Positions 41,193-49,815 of a DNA stretch of 64,000 bases are shown here, one piece after another (position 1 is the first letter of the stretch; each line of letters opens with the position of its first letter). The notes under the pieces were generated by a model. It searched no databases. It was not told where the DNA came from and saw nothing but the letters and a program-made list of their open reading frames with translations. Source of the stretch: Gammaproteobacteria bacterium (GTDB lineage Bacteria; Pseudomonadota; Gammaproteobacteria; SZUA-140); assembly GCA_015491865.1 (NCBI GenBank), contig WFVD01000015.1, positions 186,001 to 250,000 on the forward strand. Reading direction: 5' to 3'. The translations under genes were made by a program, and so were the position numbers.

Positions 41193-41903
41193 TCACCCTC
41201 TGGCACTCCCTGCCATCAATGGGGCAGGGTGTGAGCGGCGGCTAACTGAAGAGTGCGCCGCCAACCACTTCACCAGAGGGAGCCATTGCGACAGTTCAAG
41301 CCGAACCGTTTGAGGGCTTAATTCATGTACTCCCAGACCAGATTCAACGGCACGAATATAGTTATCAGTATCTGCTAATGCAGCGACAAACGGAATATGA
41401 AGTTCATCGAGAAAGTGCTTTAGTGGCCGGTAAAGTGCCTTTTTAGCGCGAATGCGGTTCGCCACCACGCCAATGACGGTATGATTTTGACGACATGCAT
41501 TGATGATCAGTTTCAGCTCATAAATAAACTCAGATGAGGCGTGGATGTCGATCGGAGATGGCACAACCGGTACGATAATCACATCCGCTTTTATCACCAT
41601 CTCATTCAGTATCTTTTTGCACATACCAGCCGGCGCATCAATCACCACACGCTCAGTGTTATATGGAATGCTAAGCTGAAACGTCCGTGTGACACCAGTT
41701 TTAAAATGACTCGCGTCTACCATGTGAATGGCAGGGGAATCGCTCTGTTCACGCAGATGGCTCCAATGGAGACTGGATCCCTGAGGGTCGTAGTCCATCA
41801 GTGCTGTTTTCAGGTGTGATGCTGCAAAGAGGCTCGCCAGGTTCGAAGCGATAGTCGTTTTACCGCTCCCGCCTTTCGAATTAATCACTAACACCGTCTG
41901 CAT
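41193..41903 (-). CDS. ParA/MinD-like P-loop ATPase
   Basis: A 236-residue protein from the ATG at 41903; an in-frame ATG at 41918 adds five residues. It carries a deviant Walker A KGGSGKTTIA (about residues 9-18), DYDPQGSS (about 37-44), Walker B-like VVIDAPAGM (about 105-113) and VVPSPIDIHAS (about 129-139). This is the short chromosomal ParA type used to place cellular cargo. No parB, minE or cargo gene is adjacent. The upstream neighbour of the DUF1631 gene is this ATPase, but the 138-base gap leaves the link uncertain. Confidence 0.88.
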   Translation of the reverse strand: MQTVLVINSKGGSGKTTIASNLASLFAASHLKTALMDYDPQGSSLHWSHLREQSDSPAIHMVDASHFKTGVTRTFQLSIPYNTERVVIDAPAGMCKKILNEMVIKADVIIVPVVPSPIDIHASSEFIYELKLIINACRQNHTVIGVVANRIRAKKALYRPLKHFLDELHIPFVAALADTDNYIRAVESGLGVHELSPQTVRLELSQWLPLVKWLAAHSSVSRRSHPAPLMAGSARG

Positions 41904-42088
41904 ATCCGCCTGCTCCATTTTCAGTCACAGGGGACGGCTCACATGTCAGACAAAGGCTCAGCGGCCAGCTACTAGCTAAGGAGTCATCCCCTTCATACTG
42001 ATTGAGTCGGCACCAGCGCGGTATTTATTAAGCAAACCAGTGGCTATTGAGCCTGCAGGCTCAACAACTACTAACCGTAAGGCACGGC

Positions 42089-43492
42089 TCAATTATCTGT
42101 TTTTTCGTGAATGCCAGCTTTTTCTACGGGCTTGCTACAGCTCAGCAGCCATACATAACCGGCCACACCAGCAATAACTGACCCAGCCAAAACACCTGTT
42201 TTTGCCATTAGCAGATATTCAGCCTGACCAGCAAAGCCGAGTTCTGCAACAAAGATAGACATTGTAAAACCGATACCGCTCAGCAGCGCGACTCCACAGA
42301 TCTGCGCAAAAGAGACCCCTTCTGGCAGGCGGCAGAGCCCCAGCTTCAGTGCCACCCAGCTGATGCCGGCAACTCCGATAAACTTACCGGCAATCAGGCC
42401 CGCAATCACACCGAGCGCTACCGGGTGGCTAAGTGTTTCACCGAGGGATAAGAAATCAATCGGAATGCCGGCATTGATAAAGGCAAACAGTGGAATAACC
42501 AGAAAAGCCACGGGCATGTGCATGCTGTGCTCCAGGCGTTGCAGTGGTGTTTCAACGGCGTGCACACCATCTTCCAGTGTCTGCACAATCGCCTTCTGCT
42601 CATCATTTTTCATAATGCTTTCACCGGGGCGATAACTTCTGTCAAAACGGGCGATCAGCTCTTTTACACGCTGGCTAAAGAGTACCGGATCATATTTTGG
42701 ACGAGCCGGGATCATCAACGCTGTCAGGACACCCGCCAACGTTGCATGAACACCTGATTTTAACAGTGCAAACCACAGCAATGTACCAATCAGAAAATAG
42801 GGCAGCGGTTTACGAATACCGACCACATTAAAAAAGACTAGTACCGCAAAAAGTAAACAGCCGATCAGCAACGGCTCCATCATCACCTGCTCGGTGTAAA
42901 AAATTGCAATGACGAGCACTGCGCCAAGATCATCAACAATTGCCAGTGCAACAAGAAAAGTGATCAGCGCCTTTGGTACACGACTTCCCAGCAGTACGAG
43001 CGCACCAATCGCAAAAGCGATATCAGTCGCCATCGGAATCCCCCAGCCATGCGCTCCCGCTGTGCCTGCATTGATCGCGTAGTAGATTAACGCCGGAATC
43101 AACATCCCACCGATAGCTGCAAGAATAGGCAAAACAGCCTGTTTAGGCTCAGCCAGTTCGCCCACCAATATTTCGCGTTTTAGCTCCAGCCCGACGACAA
43201 AAAAGAAGAGTGCCATCAGCCCATCATTCACCCAGTGGTGGAGTGTCTTTTCAATCTCCCAGCTGCCAACGGCTAGTCCGATTTTGGTGTGGACAAAATG
43301 CTGGTAAGCCTCTGCGTAGAGGCTGTTAGCGGCGACGAGCGCCAGCAGGGCGCAGGCCATCAATAAAAAGCCACTCGTGGTCTCGCGGTGAATAAACTCT
43401 TCAAAGGGGGTTACGACACGATCAAACGTCTTTTCCCAGGGGGCAAAATACTTACGCTGGCTCGATTGGTTGTCAGGCTGCTGCTGTTCCAT
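42089..43492 (-). CDS. nhaA: Na+/H+ antiporter NhaA
   Basis: A 467-residue integral membrane antiporter, longer than E. coli NhaA (388) because of an N-terminal extension and a cytoplasmic insertion (about residues 245-310). The ion-binding Asp pair is in ALAIVDDLGAVLVIA (about residues 183-184), and GHHWxN-like HHWVNDGLMALFFFVVGLE is at the start. It exports Na+ in exchange for protons, as expected for a marine or saline habitat. nhaR, its probable activator, is divergent 1 kb away. Confidence 0.95.
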   Translation of the reverse strand: MEQQQPDNQSSQRKYFAPWEKTFDRVVTPFEEFIHRETTSGFLLMACALLALVAANSLYAEAYQHFVHTKIGLAVGSWEIEKTLHHWVNDGLMALFFFVVGLELKREILVGELAEPKQAVLPILAAIGGMLIPALIYYAINAGTAGAHGWGIPMATDIAFAIGALVLLGSRVPKALITFLVALAIVDDLGAVLVIAIFYTEQVMMEPLLIGCLLFAVLVFFNVVGIRKPLPYFLIGTLLWFALLKSGVHATLAGVLTALMIPARPKYDPVLFSQRVKELIARFDRSYRPGESIMKNDEQKAIVQTLEDGVHAVETPLQRLEHSMHMPVAFLVIPLFAFINAGIPIDFLSLGETLSHPVALGVIAGLIAGKFIGVAGISWVALKLGLCRLPEGVSFAQICGVALLSGIGFTMSIFVAELGFAGQAEYLLMAKTGVLAGSVIAGVAGYVWLLSCSKPVEKAGIHEKTDN

Positions 43493-43664
43493 TATATAAC
43501 TTCTCTAATATCAACCTGGTTTACTACGCCAGGTAAGGGGGGAATTCATCCCCGAAATACCGCCCAATGACTACTGCCGGCTAAATTCCGAGAGCGGGAT
43601 ATTATACGCAGATATTACAGTGATGTCTCTCTAATTCAGCTGTGGAGACGCCTGAAAAGAGGCG

Positions 43665-44084
43665 CTAGCCTACCACTGTGGTAGCCACTTCTGGTGCCAG
43701 TAATGCACCAGTAAATATCATCATCGGGCGTGTGATCAAAATGCCTAGCCCCTGGGCTCTGTGGTCTTTTTTTAGTGCGATGACCCGCTCCGCCTCCTCT
43801 TTGCCCGAAACAATGGCTCGTGCAACCTGTACCTGCACGGCGTAAAGGACATAGAGCGTGATCACCAGCATAAAGTGAATCCAGACACCAAAAGTCAGAA
43901 TATCACCCTGTGCGATTAGCTGGTTGTACCAGTCTCGTGTCATAAAAAGATAAATTGGGAAAGTTAAATCAAAAATCAGTAGCGAAACCATCACGCTGAT
44001 ATGAAATGTACGAATATGGGCAAAGTAAAAAGCGGCAAACTGTAACAAACAGGTTGCAGATGCAAATATGATCGCGCCAGTCAT
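43665..44084 (-). CDS. Membrane protein of unknown function between nhaA and nhaR
   Basis: A 139-residue protein with four hydrophobic helices (about residues 3-20, 27-48, 62-88, 115-135) and a charged loop KEEAERVIALKKDHRAQG. HISVMVSLLIFDLTFPIYLFMTRDWY recalls DUF420-like membrane proteins, but I do not recognise it firmly. It sits between nhaA and nhaR, so a role in ion homeostasis is possible. Confidence 0.65.
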   Translation of the reverse strand: MTGAIIFASATCLLQFAAFYFAHIRTFHISVMVSLLIFDLTFPIYLFMTRDWYNQLIAQGDILTFGVWIHFMLVITLYVLYAVQVQVARAIVSGKEEAERVIALKKDHRAQGLGILITRPMMIFTGALLAPEVATTVVG

Positions 44085-44245
44085 GCTATATCATTACTCT
44101 CAATAATTTAGAGGATCAGTGAAAAACTCGTCAGGAACCACTTGGACAAAAGTGGATAGTAAGGTGATACTCACCATAACGCCAGCATCCGACAATAAAT
44201 TGCGCCACCACCATTAACCCCATAAAATAGTACGGATTACGCTAT

Positions 44246-44373
44246 GGAACCTCTGACTAATTGCCTTATCTGTCATTGCGAGCAAAGCGCGGCAATCTCG
44301 ACACTAGATGAGCCATTGAGTTAAGCGATGACTTCGCCACTTCACTCCTCGTCATGACAATTAATCAGATTCC
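44246..44373. repeat. MITE-like dispersed inverted-repeat element, copy 3
   Basis: A 128-bp element with terminal repeats: left GGAACCTCTGACTAATTG, right (reverse complement) GGAATCTGATTAATTG. The interior carries GTCATTGCGAGCAAAGCGC, CAATCTCGACAC, TTAAGCGATGACTTCG and CCTCGTCATGACAATTAAT, shared with copies 1 and 2. It lies in the nhaR upstream region, with no coding frame. Confidence 0.75.
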
Positions 44374-44488
44374 CTAACTTATTTTACTGGAAATTTTTTC
44401 GAAAAGAGATTATAAGTGTTTTTTGAGTCCGAGAAAATCGATTATTAAACATCAAAGTATCGACTAATACGAACAATGGTATAGCACA

Positions 44489-45397
44489 ATGAATAGCATC
44501 AATTATAAACATCTCCACTATTTCTGGGTCGTTGCCAGAGAGGGAAGTATTGCGCGGGCGAGCGAGCAGCTCCACCTAACGCCACAGACAATTAGTGGCC
44601 AGTTAAGTCTGCTAGAGAAGTCTGTGGGTAAAAAACTCTTCTCCAGATCGGGTAGAAACCTGGTGCTTACCGAAGCGGGGCGCACCGCGCTCGAATATGC
44701 GGATGATATTTTTCTACTGGGGGCTGAACTTCAAAATGTACTCTCAAACCGTGCGGTTGAAGGCAGCCCACTGCGATTATCAGTCGGCATCACAGATGTA
44801 ATTCCAAAACTGATCGCTCACCGCTTACTTGAACCTGCACTGCAGATCGACGAGCCGGTCCGCATTATCTGCCATGAGGATAGCCTGGATAACCTGTTAA
44901 CCGATATCGCCGCGCATAAACTGGATGTTGTGATATCCGATCGCCCCATTCGACCTTCGATGAATGTGCGCGCTTTCAATCACCATCTGGGGTCATGCGA
45001 TATCACATTTTTTGCCGACGCTAAACTGACTGAAAAATATAAGGGGGGGTTCCCCCACTCACTCGATCAGGCGCCGATGCTGCTGCCTGTTGCTGGCAAT
45101 GCGATCCGGCGTGAGATTATGCAGTGGTTCGACAGCCTGGGCGTTCGCCCGATCATCGTTGGTGAGTTTGATGACAGCGCATTAATGAAGACCTTTGGGC
45201 AGGCGGGTGTGGGGATTTTTGCTGCGCCAACCGTCATCACTAACGATATTGAACGACAGCACAATGTGTTTGCAATCGGTTCAACCGATAAAATTCATGA
45301 AGAGTTTTATGCCATCTCCCCGGAGCGCAAGTTAAAACACCCGGGTGTGATTGCCATCAATGACTCAGCCCACAAGAATGTCTTTCCTGAAATGTGA
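44489..45397 (+). CDS. nhaR: LysR-type activator NhaR
   Basis: A 302-residue LysR protein. The N-terminal helix-turn-helix INYKHLHYFWVVAREGSIARA-type block (about residues 4-24; ASEQLHLTPQTISGQLSLLE at 24-43) matches NhaR, the Na+-responsive activator of nhaA. The effector domain follows (about 95-300). nhaA is nearby on the opposite strand. The gene ends exactly where the convergent neighbour ends, with no intergenic base. Confidence 0.9.
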   Translation: MNSINYKHLHYFWVVAREGSIARASEQLHLTPQTISGQLSLLEKSVGKKLFSRSGRNLVLTEAGRTALEYADDIFLLGAELQNVLSNRAVEGSPLRLSVGITDVIPKLIAHRLLEPALQIDEPVRIICHEDSLDNLLTDIAAHKLDVVISDRPIRPSMNVRAFNHHLGSCDITFFADAKLTEKYKGGFPHSLDQAPMLLPVAGNAIRREIMQWFDSLGVRPIIVGEFDDSALMKTFGQAGVGIFAAPTVITNDIERQHNVFAIGSTDKIHEEFYAISPERKLKHPGVIAINDSAHKNVFPEM

Positions 45398-45709
45398 TTA
45401 ATCTTCTGCGGTCGCAATTGGGCGCCATGTTCCGCTAAGCTTTTCAAGCTCACAGTCACTCAAGCGCTCCTCTCCAGCCAGCAGATCACTGGCTATCTCA
45501 ATCGGCTCACCGTTGTCATCCTGATACCCCCAGCCACCCTCACTGGTAAGATCAATTAACGTACTGGCGATATCATCGATCCGCATTGAATACTCTGCTG
45601 CCAGTTCACGTAGATCTGTCATCTGCAGATTGGCCTGTTTTTCGTCGTACGCTTCGCGCAATAACGTGATTAAAAATGGTTTAAGGGAAAGCGGTCCGTG
45701 ACGAGGCAT
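45398..45709 (-). CDS. Unrecognised small protein, tandem paralogue A
   Basis: A 103-residue acidic protein from the ATG at 45709 (GGAGA eight bases upstream). Not a family I can name. It shares a pattern with the upstream gene: EAY near the start, L..D...LA, then IRxDDI..T...L...G.W.Y, an IxI strand, and a C-terminal LSGTWRPI. The DDI block looks like a small helical domain followed by a beta-hairpin. It lies 19 bases after paralogue B on the same strand. Confidence 0.75.
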   Translation of the reverse strand: MPRHGPLSLKPFLITLLREAYDEKQANLQMTDLRELAAEYSMRIDDIASTLIDLTSEGGWGYQDDNGEPIEIASDLLAGEERLSDCELEKLSGTWRPIATAED

Positions 45710-45728
45710 TCTCAATCTCTCCGATCAT

Positions 45729-46073
45729 TTAAGCTGTCGCAACTGAATCACGTAATACGGGTCGCCATTCACCCGTAAAACCGCGCAGATCCTTTTCCTG
45801 AAGACGTGCATTCACATACAATTGATCCAGCGTCTCCCTGGTGATTTTGACTGGTGCCGAGTCTTTTATATATTGCCATTCACCATGAATACAGAGTTCA
45901 AACATCGTCACCATAATATCATCAAAGCGGATTTTGTTATCCACCGCGAGCCTATGGAAATCATCTATATTGAGCGCACCTCCCTTCATTCGATAAGCCT
46001 CTTTAGCCAGCCCCTCCAGCGCAATATCCCACTTTGGAACCTCGTCACCACCTACTATCATCGAATCACTCAC
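45729..46073 (-). CDS. Unrecognised small protein, tandem paralogue B
   Basis: A 114-residue protein. The best start is the GTG at 46073, eight bases after GAGGGG; an ATG at 46061 and a GTG at 46082 are alternatives. Motifs aligned with paralogue A: AKEAYRMKGGALNIDDFHRLA, IRFDDIMVTMFEL, HGEWQYIKDSAPVKI and DLRGFTGEWRPV. Identity between the two is low, but the order and spacing of W, DDI and WRP motifs is shared. It probably forms a two-gene unit with paralogue A, with ycgL upstream. Confidence 0.75.
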   Translation of the reverse strand: MSDSMIVGGDEVPKWDIALEGLAKEAYRMKGGALNIDDFHRLAVDNKIRFDDIMVTMFELCIHGEWQYIKDSAPVKITRETLDQLYVNARLQEKDLRGFTGEWRPVLRDSVATA

Positions 46074-46179
46074 AAGCCACACCCCTCAATACTGGAATTT
46101 CACCCATACCAAACCGTAACCACCGGCGTTACTCCCTTGCGCCTCTATCGGCAGTTTTTTGAAAAACCTGAAAAAACTA

Positions 46180-46464
46180 TCATAACTTACTATTTTCTAT
46201 GTAATTTACCGTTTCATACTTTGGTGGCGTCTGCAAATAGAAGCCGCTTTCATGGAGTGCCTTCATCACCTCAGTCACATCTGCCTGAGCAAGCTTGCGC
46301 GCCTCCGACAGCTCTAGTTCCATCACGAACTCAAGCTCCCCTAACAGGCTGGAAAGGGTTTCGGGAATAGAGGAGAGATCATCCTCCTGCCCGGCATCGC
46401 GTCTGAGATAGAGATAATAATCAGGTTTTCTTCCGCTTTTATAGACTGCACAATTTGCTCTCAT
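46180..46464 (-). CDS. ycgL: YcgL family protein
   Basis: A 94-residue protein matching the YcgL pattern: CAVYKSGRKPDYYLYLRRDAG, IPETLSSLLGELEFVMELEL, ARKLAQADVTEVMKAL and GFYLQTPPKYET. YcgL is a small alpha/beta protein of gammaproteobacteria near the minC or rnd genes, with no firmly assigned function. It is co-directional with the paralogue pair, with a 106-base gap, and lies just downstream of the proposed CsrB-like RNA. Confidence 0.9.
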   Translation of the reverse strand: MRANCAVYKSGRKPDYYLYLRRDAGQEDDLSSIPETLSSLLGELEFVMELELSEARKLAQADVTEVMKALHESGFYLQTPPKYETVNYIENSKL

Positions 46465-46549
46465 TTCTCACCCGGACGTTTTGAATGTTGTTCAATTTTG
46501 AGGAAGAGGCATTCTAGTCCTCACATCCCAATCGAACAAGGAGATGGCT

Positions 46550-46815
46550 CATTTAAAAACAGAAAAGCGCCGCCAGGCGCTTTATCAGTAGACTTTTAGA
46601 TCTATTTTGCAGCATCCCTGCTGCTACATTCTTCCCTGTGCTGCCCGCTTAAGGGGGAATAACAGACAGCGACAACTCCGTTTGCCTGTGCGATCCTGCG
46701 TTAATGACTGACATCCCTCTCACTCCATTTTGATCCATCCATTGATGCCAGTCCCTTTGGCCTTCTTCCTGGAATAGTCCTGGTTCGACAGACTACCCAT
46801 TCATCCCATCAAATA
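46550..46815 (-). ncRNA. Candidate CsrB/RsmZ-type CsrA-sequestering small RNA
   Basis: Transcribed on the minus strand, ending in a terminator at 46564-46583. Twelve GGA motifs occur between 46615 and 46806; about three are expected by chance. Only two GGA trinucleotides lie on the other strand. Forms include CAGGATC, CAGGAAG, CAGGGAAG and AGGGAT, close to the CsrA site. GGA sits in hairpin loops at 46609-46624 (GCAGC, AGGGAT, GCTGC) and 46747-46761 (GCCA, AAGGGAC, TGGC), with a third near 46665-46688 (CAA, ACGGAG, TTG within ACAG/CTGT). No coding frame is credible. The 5' end is approximate; no promoter was identified. Confidence 0.68.
46564..46583 (-). terminator. Intrinsic terminator of the CsrB-like RNA
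   Basis: AAAGCGCC and GGCGCTTT form an 8-bp stem around a four-base loop. On the minus strand it is followed by TTTCTGTTTTT, so it terminates a transcript coming from the otherwise empty interval upstream of ycgL. Confidence 0.85.
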
Positions 46816-47018
46816 ACGACGACAGTGCTCAACACCTTATCGCTATGACAGATATATAGCGGCCACAATTCCAGACTCATGAACTCGGATATCACAGTTT
46901 TATTAAATAAACCGGTCCTGAGGATCGTACCTGGGGTAAAATAGGCGCTGGCATAATCAGCCTGATTTAAAATTATCTCCAGCGACTTCAATATGTTAAA
47001 AAAATTAGAAGTGATGTA

Positions 47019-48347
47019 ATGAGCCATTCTCCAGCTAAAATCGGTTTTGTCAGCCTCGGCTGCCCCAAAGCACTCGTCGACTCAGAACAGATCATCACCC
47101 GCCTGCGTGCCGAGGGATACGAAATCAGCGCCAGTTACGAACAGGCCGATATGGTCGTGGTGAACACCTGCGGCTTCATCGACGCAGCCATCGAAGAGTC
47201 ACTGGATGCGATTGGCGAAGCAATCAACAAAAATGGCAAAGTCATCGTCACCGGCTGCCTCGGCGCTCACGGCAACACGATTCATGAGCAATTCCCCGAT
47301 CTCCTTGCCGTAACAGGCCCACATGCCGCCCATGAGGTGATGACCGCCATCCATACACACCTGCCCCCGCTTCACGACCCTTACACCAGCCTGGTGCCGC
47401 CACAGGGCATCAAGCTCACCCCAAAACATTACGCCTACCTGAAGATCTCTGAGGGTTGCAACCATCGCTGCACTTTTTGCATCATCCCCTCACTGCGCGG
47501 TGATCTGGTGAGCCGCCCGGTCGGTGAAGTGATGCAGGAGGCAGAAAACCTCGTCAATGCCGGTGTGCGTGAGCTTCTGGTGATATCACAGGACACCAGT
47601 GCCTATGGCGTTGATACCCGCTACAGGCTCGATTTCTGGAACGGCAAACCGATGAAGACCCAGTTTCTTCCCCTGGTCGAAGCACTCGGGGAGCTCGGTG
47701 TGTGGGTGCGCCTGCACTATGTCTACCCCTACCCACATGTCGATAATCTCATTCCACTGATGGCTGAAGGCAAGATACTCCCTTACCTCGACATCCCGCT
47801 TCAGCACGCTAGCCCTTCTATATTAAAGGCGATGAAACGCCCGGCACACAGTGAAAATACACTGGAACGCATCCGAAAATGGCGCTCAATCTGCCCCGAT
47901 ATCACACTACGCAGCACCTTTGTGGTCGGCTTTCCTGGTGAAACGGAATCTGATTTCAACTACCTGCTCGATTTTATGCAGGAGGCGCAGCTCGATCGCG
48001 TCGGTGCCTTCGCCTACTCCCCTGTTACCGGTGCGGCCGCCAATACGCTGCCCAACCCCGTACCTGAAGCGATTAAAGAGGAGCGCCTGGCAGAATTCAT
48101 GGCACTTCAAGCCACTATCAGCGCTAATAAACGGCAGCAATTAATTGGCAGCGAAATGGTGGTGATTGTCGATGAGGTTAGCGAAACTGGCATCGTGGCA
48201 CGCTCAGTGGCCGACGCACCGGAGGTCGATGGGATCGTTCACATTCCGGAAATTGCAGAACTGGCTACAGGTGACTTTGTCGAGGTCAGAATCACTGGCG
48301 CAGATGAACATGATCTCTTTGCTTCGTTAATGATTGATAAGCCGTAA
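47019..48347 (+). CDS. rimO: Ribosomal protein S12 methylthiotransferase RimO
   Basis: A 442-residue radical-SAM enzyme that methylthiolates an Asp of ribosomal protein S12. N-terminal UPF0004 domain with [14 protein letters not shown] and VVNTCGFID carries Cys ligands for the auxiliary cluster. The radical SAM motif is [11 protein letters not shown] (about residues 147-157). A C-terminal TRAM domain follows (about 375-440). It is transcribed divergently from the proposed small RNA. Confidence 0.97.
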   Translation: MSHSPAKIGFVSLGCPKALVDSEQIITRLRAEGYEISASYEQADMVVVNTCGFIDAAIEESLDAIGEAINKNGKVIVTGCLGAHGNTIHEQFPDLLAVTGPHAAHEVMTAIHTHLPPLHDPYTSLVPPQGIKLTPKHYAYLKISEGCNHRCTFCIIPSLRGDLVSRPVGEVMQEAENLVNAGVRELLVISQDTSAYGVDTRYRLDFWNGKPMKTQFLPLVEALGELGVWVRLHYVYPYPHVDNLIPLMAEGKILPYLDIPLQHASPSILKAMKRPAHSENTLERIRKWRSICPDITLRSTFVVGFPGETESDFNYLLDFMQEAQLDRVGAFAYSPVTGAAANTLPNPVPEAIKEERLAEFMALQATISANKRQQLIGSEMVVIVDEVSETGIVARSVADAPEVDGIVHIPEIAELATGDFVEVRITGADEHDLFASLMIDKP

Positions 48348-48489
48348 CAGATTTACGAATCCCATTGTCCCCTATTACTATTGACCTCTCAATCGATACA
48401 TGCGAAATTAGCCGCACTATTTTAGTCGAGATTAGCCACCAGCGTTGGGCCTCGACATTTTTCGGCACTGAGAATGGAGAAATCACAAC

Positions 48490-48609
48490 ATGAGCGTCAA
48501 CCGCTATAAGCAGCTTAAATATAATACAAAAGATGTCATAACACTTCTGGTGGCTATTCCAGTCGTCATCACAATCGCCATTCTGATCGTTTCACAGGTC
48601 CCTGCATAG
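48490..48609 (+). CDS. 39-residue single-pass membrane peptide
   Basis: Reading MSVNRYKQLKYNTKDV, then a hydrophobic helix ITLLVAIPVVITIAILIVS and a short QVPA tail. GGAG lies about 10 bases upstream of the ATG, and an intrinsic terminator follows 45 bases after the stop. The N-terminus is basic and would be cytoplasmic. The class is a small membrane peptide of unknown function; it could be a subunit of a larger complex. Confidence 0.65.
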   Translation: MSVNRYKQLKYNTKDVITLLVAIPVVITIAILIVSQVPA

Positions 48610-48653
48610 ATCTCGACCAGATCTGTTTTTTCTCTGAATCGAGATAAAAAAGA

Positions 48654-48675
48654 GGGAGCCAGTAGCTCCCTTTTT
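48654..48675 (+). terminator. Intrinsic terminator after the 39-residue peptide gene
   Basis: GGGAGC and GCTCCC form a 6-bp stem with a five-base loop, followed by five T residues. Confidence 0.9.
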
Positions 48676-48882
48676 GTTTGCCTGATCGCCGCAGAAAAAG
48701 CGTCAGTAGAGGTTTGCTCGTACCAGAACAGGTCTGTTTTGCACAGGTGATTCAAAACACCGTATCGATAGCATCGGCATCGGTTCCAACCTTCTGGCGT
48801 AAAACAGCCCTGAAGCAACATAAGGGGACCACTGTGTTAGTATCCACACTAAACAAACCTTGCCTGAGAGAATAGCTGCAGC

Positions 48883-49602
48883 ATGAATGATCCGATACGC
48901 CTCTCCAGACGCCTGATCGAACTGATCCACTGCTCACGCCGAGAGGCGGAACAGTATATCGAAGGTGGCTGGGTACTGGTGGATGGGGTGATTATCGATC
49001 AGCCACAGTTCAAGGTACTCGACCAGAAAGTCTCGCTACACCCCGAAGCCACGCTCGCTCCCTGCCCGCCAGTGACGATGATCTTTCATCAACCAACCGG
49101 GTTTGATGCAGCCTCACCAACAGCCCCCCTTGCACTGATAACTGCGCAAAGCCACGCCTCGGATGATCAATCGGGTATTCGTCTTCTGAAGCGCCATTTT
49201 TCCCGGCTAAAAGCGACCGCACCACTGGAAGATGGCGCGACAGGACTCATCGCCTTTTCACAAGATCGGCGTGTGGTTCGCAGGCTGGTTGACGATGCCA
49301 ATAAAAATGAGCAGGAGTACCTCGTCGAGGTGAGCGGCGAGATCGCCCCGGATGGCCTTGAGCAACTTAATCGCCCCATGAAGATGGCCAACTGGCCACT
49401 CCCTCTGGCCAAAGTGAGCTGGCAGAATGAGACCCGCCTGCGCTTTGCCCTCAAAAACGTGCGCCCCGGACAGATTAAATTCATGTGCCAGAGCGTTGGA
49501 TTAACAGTAAACGCGATGAAACGACTTCGAATCGGCCGCGTCTCTTTATCAAAACTGCCACCCGGCCAGTGGCGCTACCTGCCCAATGGCACGCTATTTT
49601 AA
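48883..49602 (+). CDS. RsuA/RluF-like pseudouridine synthase family protein
   Basis: A 239-residue protein with an S4-like RNA-binding domain (about residues 6-50, RLIELIHCSRREAEQYIEGGWVLVDG) followed by a pseudouridine-synthase-like fold (about 65-235, EYLVEVSGEI, LRFALKNVRPGQIKFMC, RIGRVSLSKLPPGQWR). In RsuA-family enzymes the catalytic Asp lies in GRLDxxTxGL. The matching segment here reads APLEDGATGL, with Glu at the Asp position and Asp one residue later. The protein is either a diverged enzyme or RNA-binding only. It is monocistronic. Confidence 0.82.
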   Translation: MNDPIRLSRRLIELIHCSRREAEQYIEGGWVLVDGVIIDQPQFKVLDQKVSLHPEATLAPCPPVTMIFHQPTGFDAASPTAPLALITAQSHASDDQSGIRLLKRHFSRLKATAPLEDGATGLIAFSQDRRVVRRLVDDANKNEQEYLVEVSGEIAPDGLEQLNRPMKMANWPLPLAKVSWQNETRLRFALKNVRPGQIKFMCQSVGLTVNAMKRLRIGRVSLSKLPPGQWRYLPNGTLF

Positions 49603-49815
49603 AAGAATTTAAGTATAAAAGGCGGTGGCTACTTATCTCATACAGGTTTATCGAGAATATCTCTCTGTTTTTGCAACAACGGGTTGTAATTCAGAATATC
49701 AGCTATAAAATCAATATAATAAGATAACCTCCAGCTCAAAACCAGTTATCCTGTCCGATAGCTGGTACGAACGGACTAAACTCTATGCTGGCACTACGCC
49801 ACTGAAGGCTGCACC

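Noticed and set aside
46465-47018. Short coding frames in the gap between ycgL and rimO
   Set aside because: Frames have no ribosome sites or recognisable products; the GGA pattern and terminator fit a non-coding RNA better.
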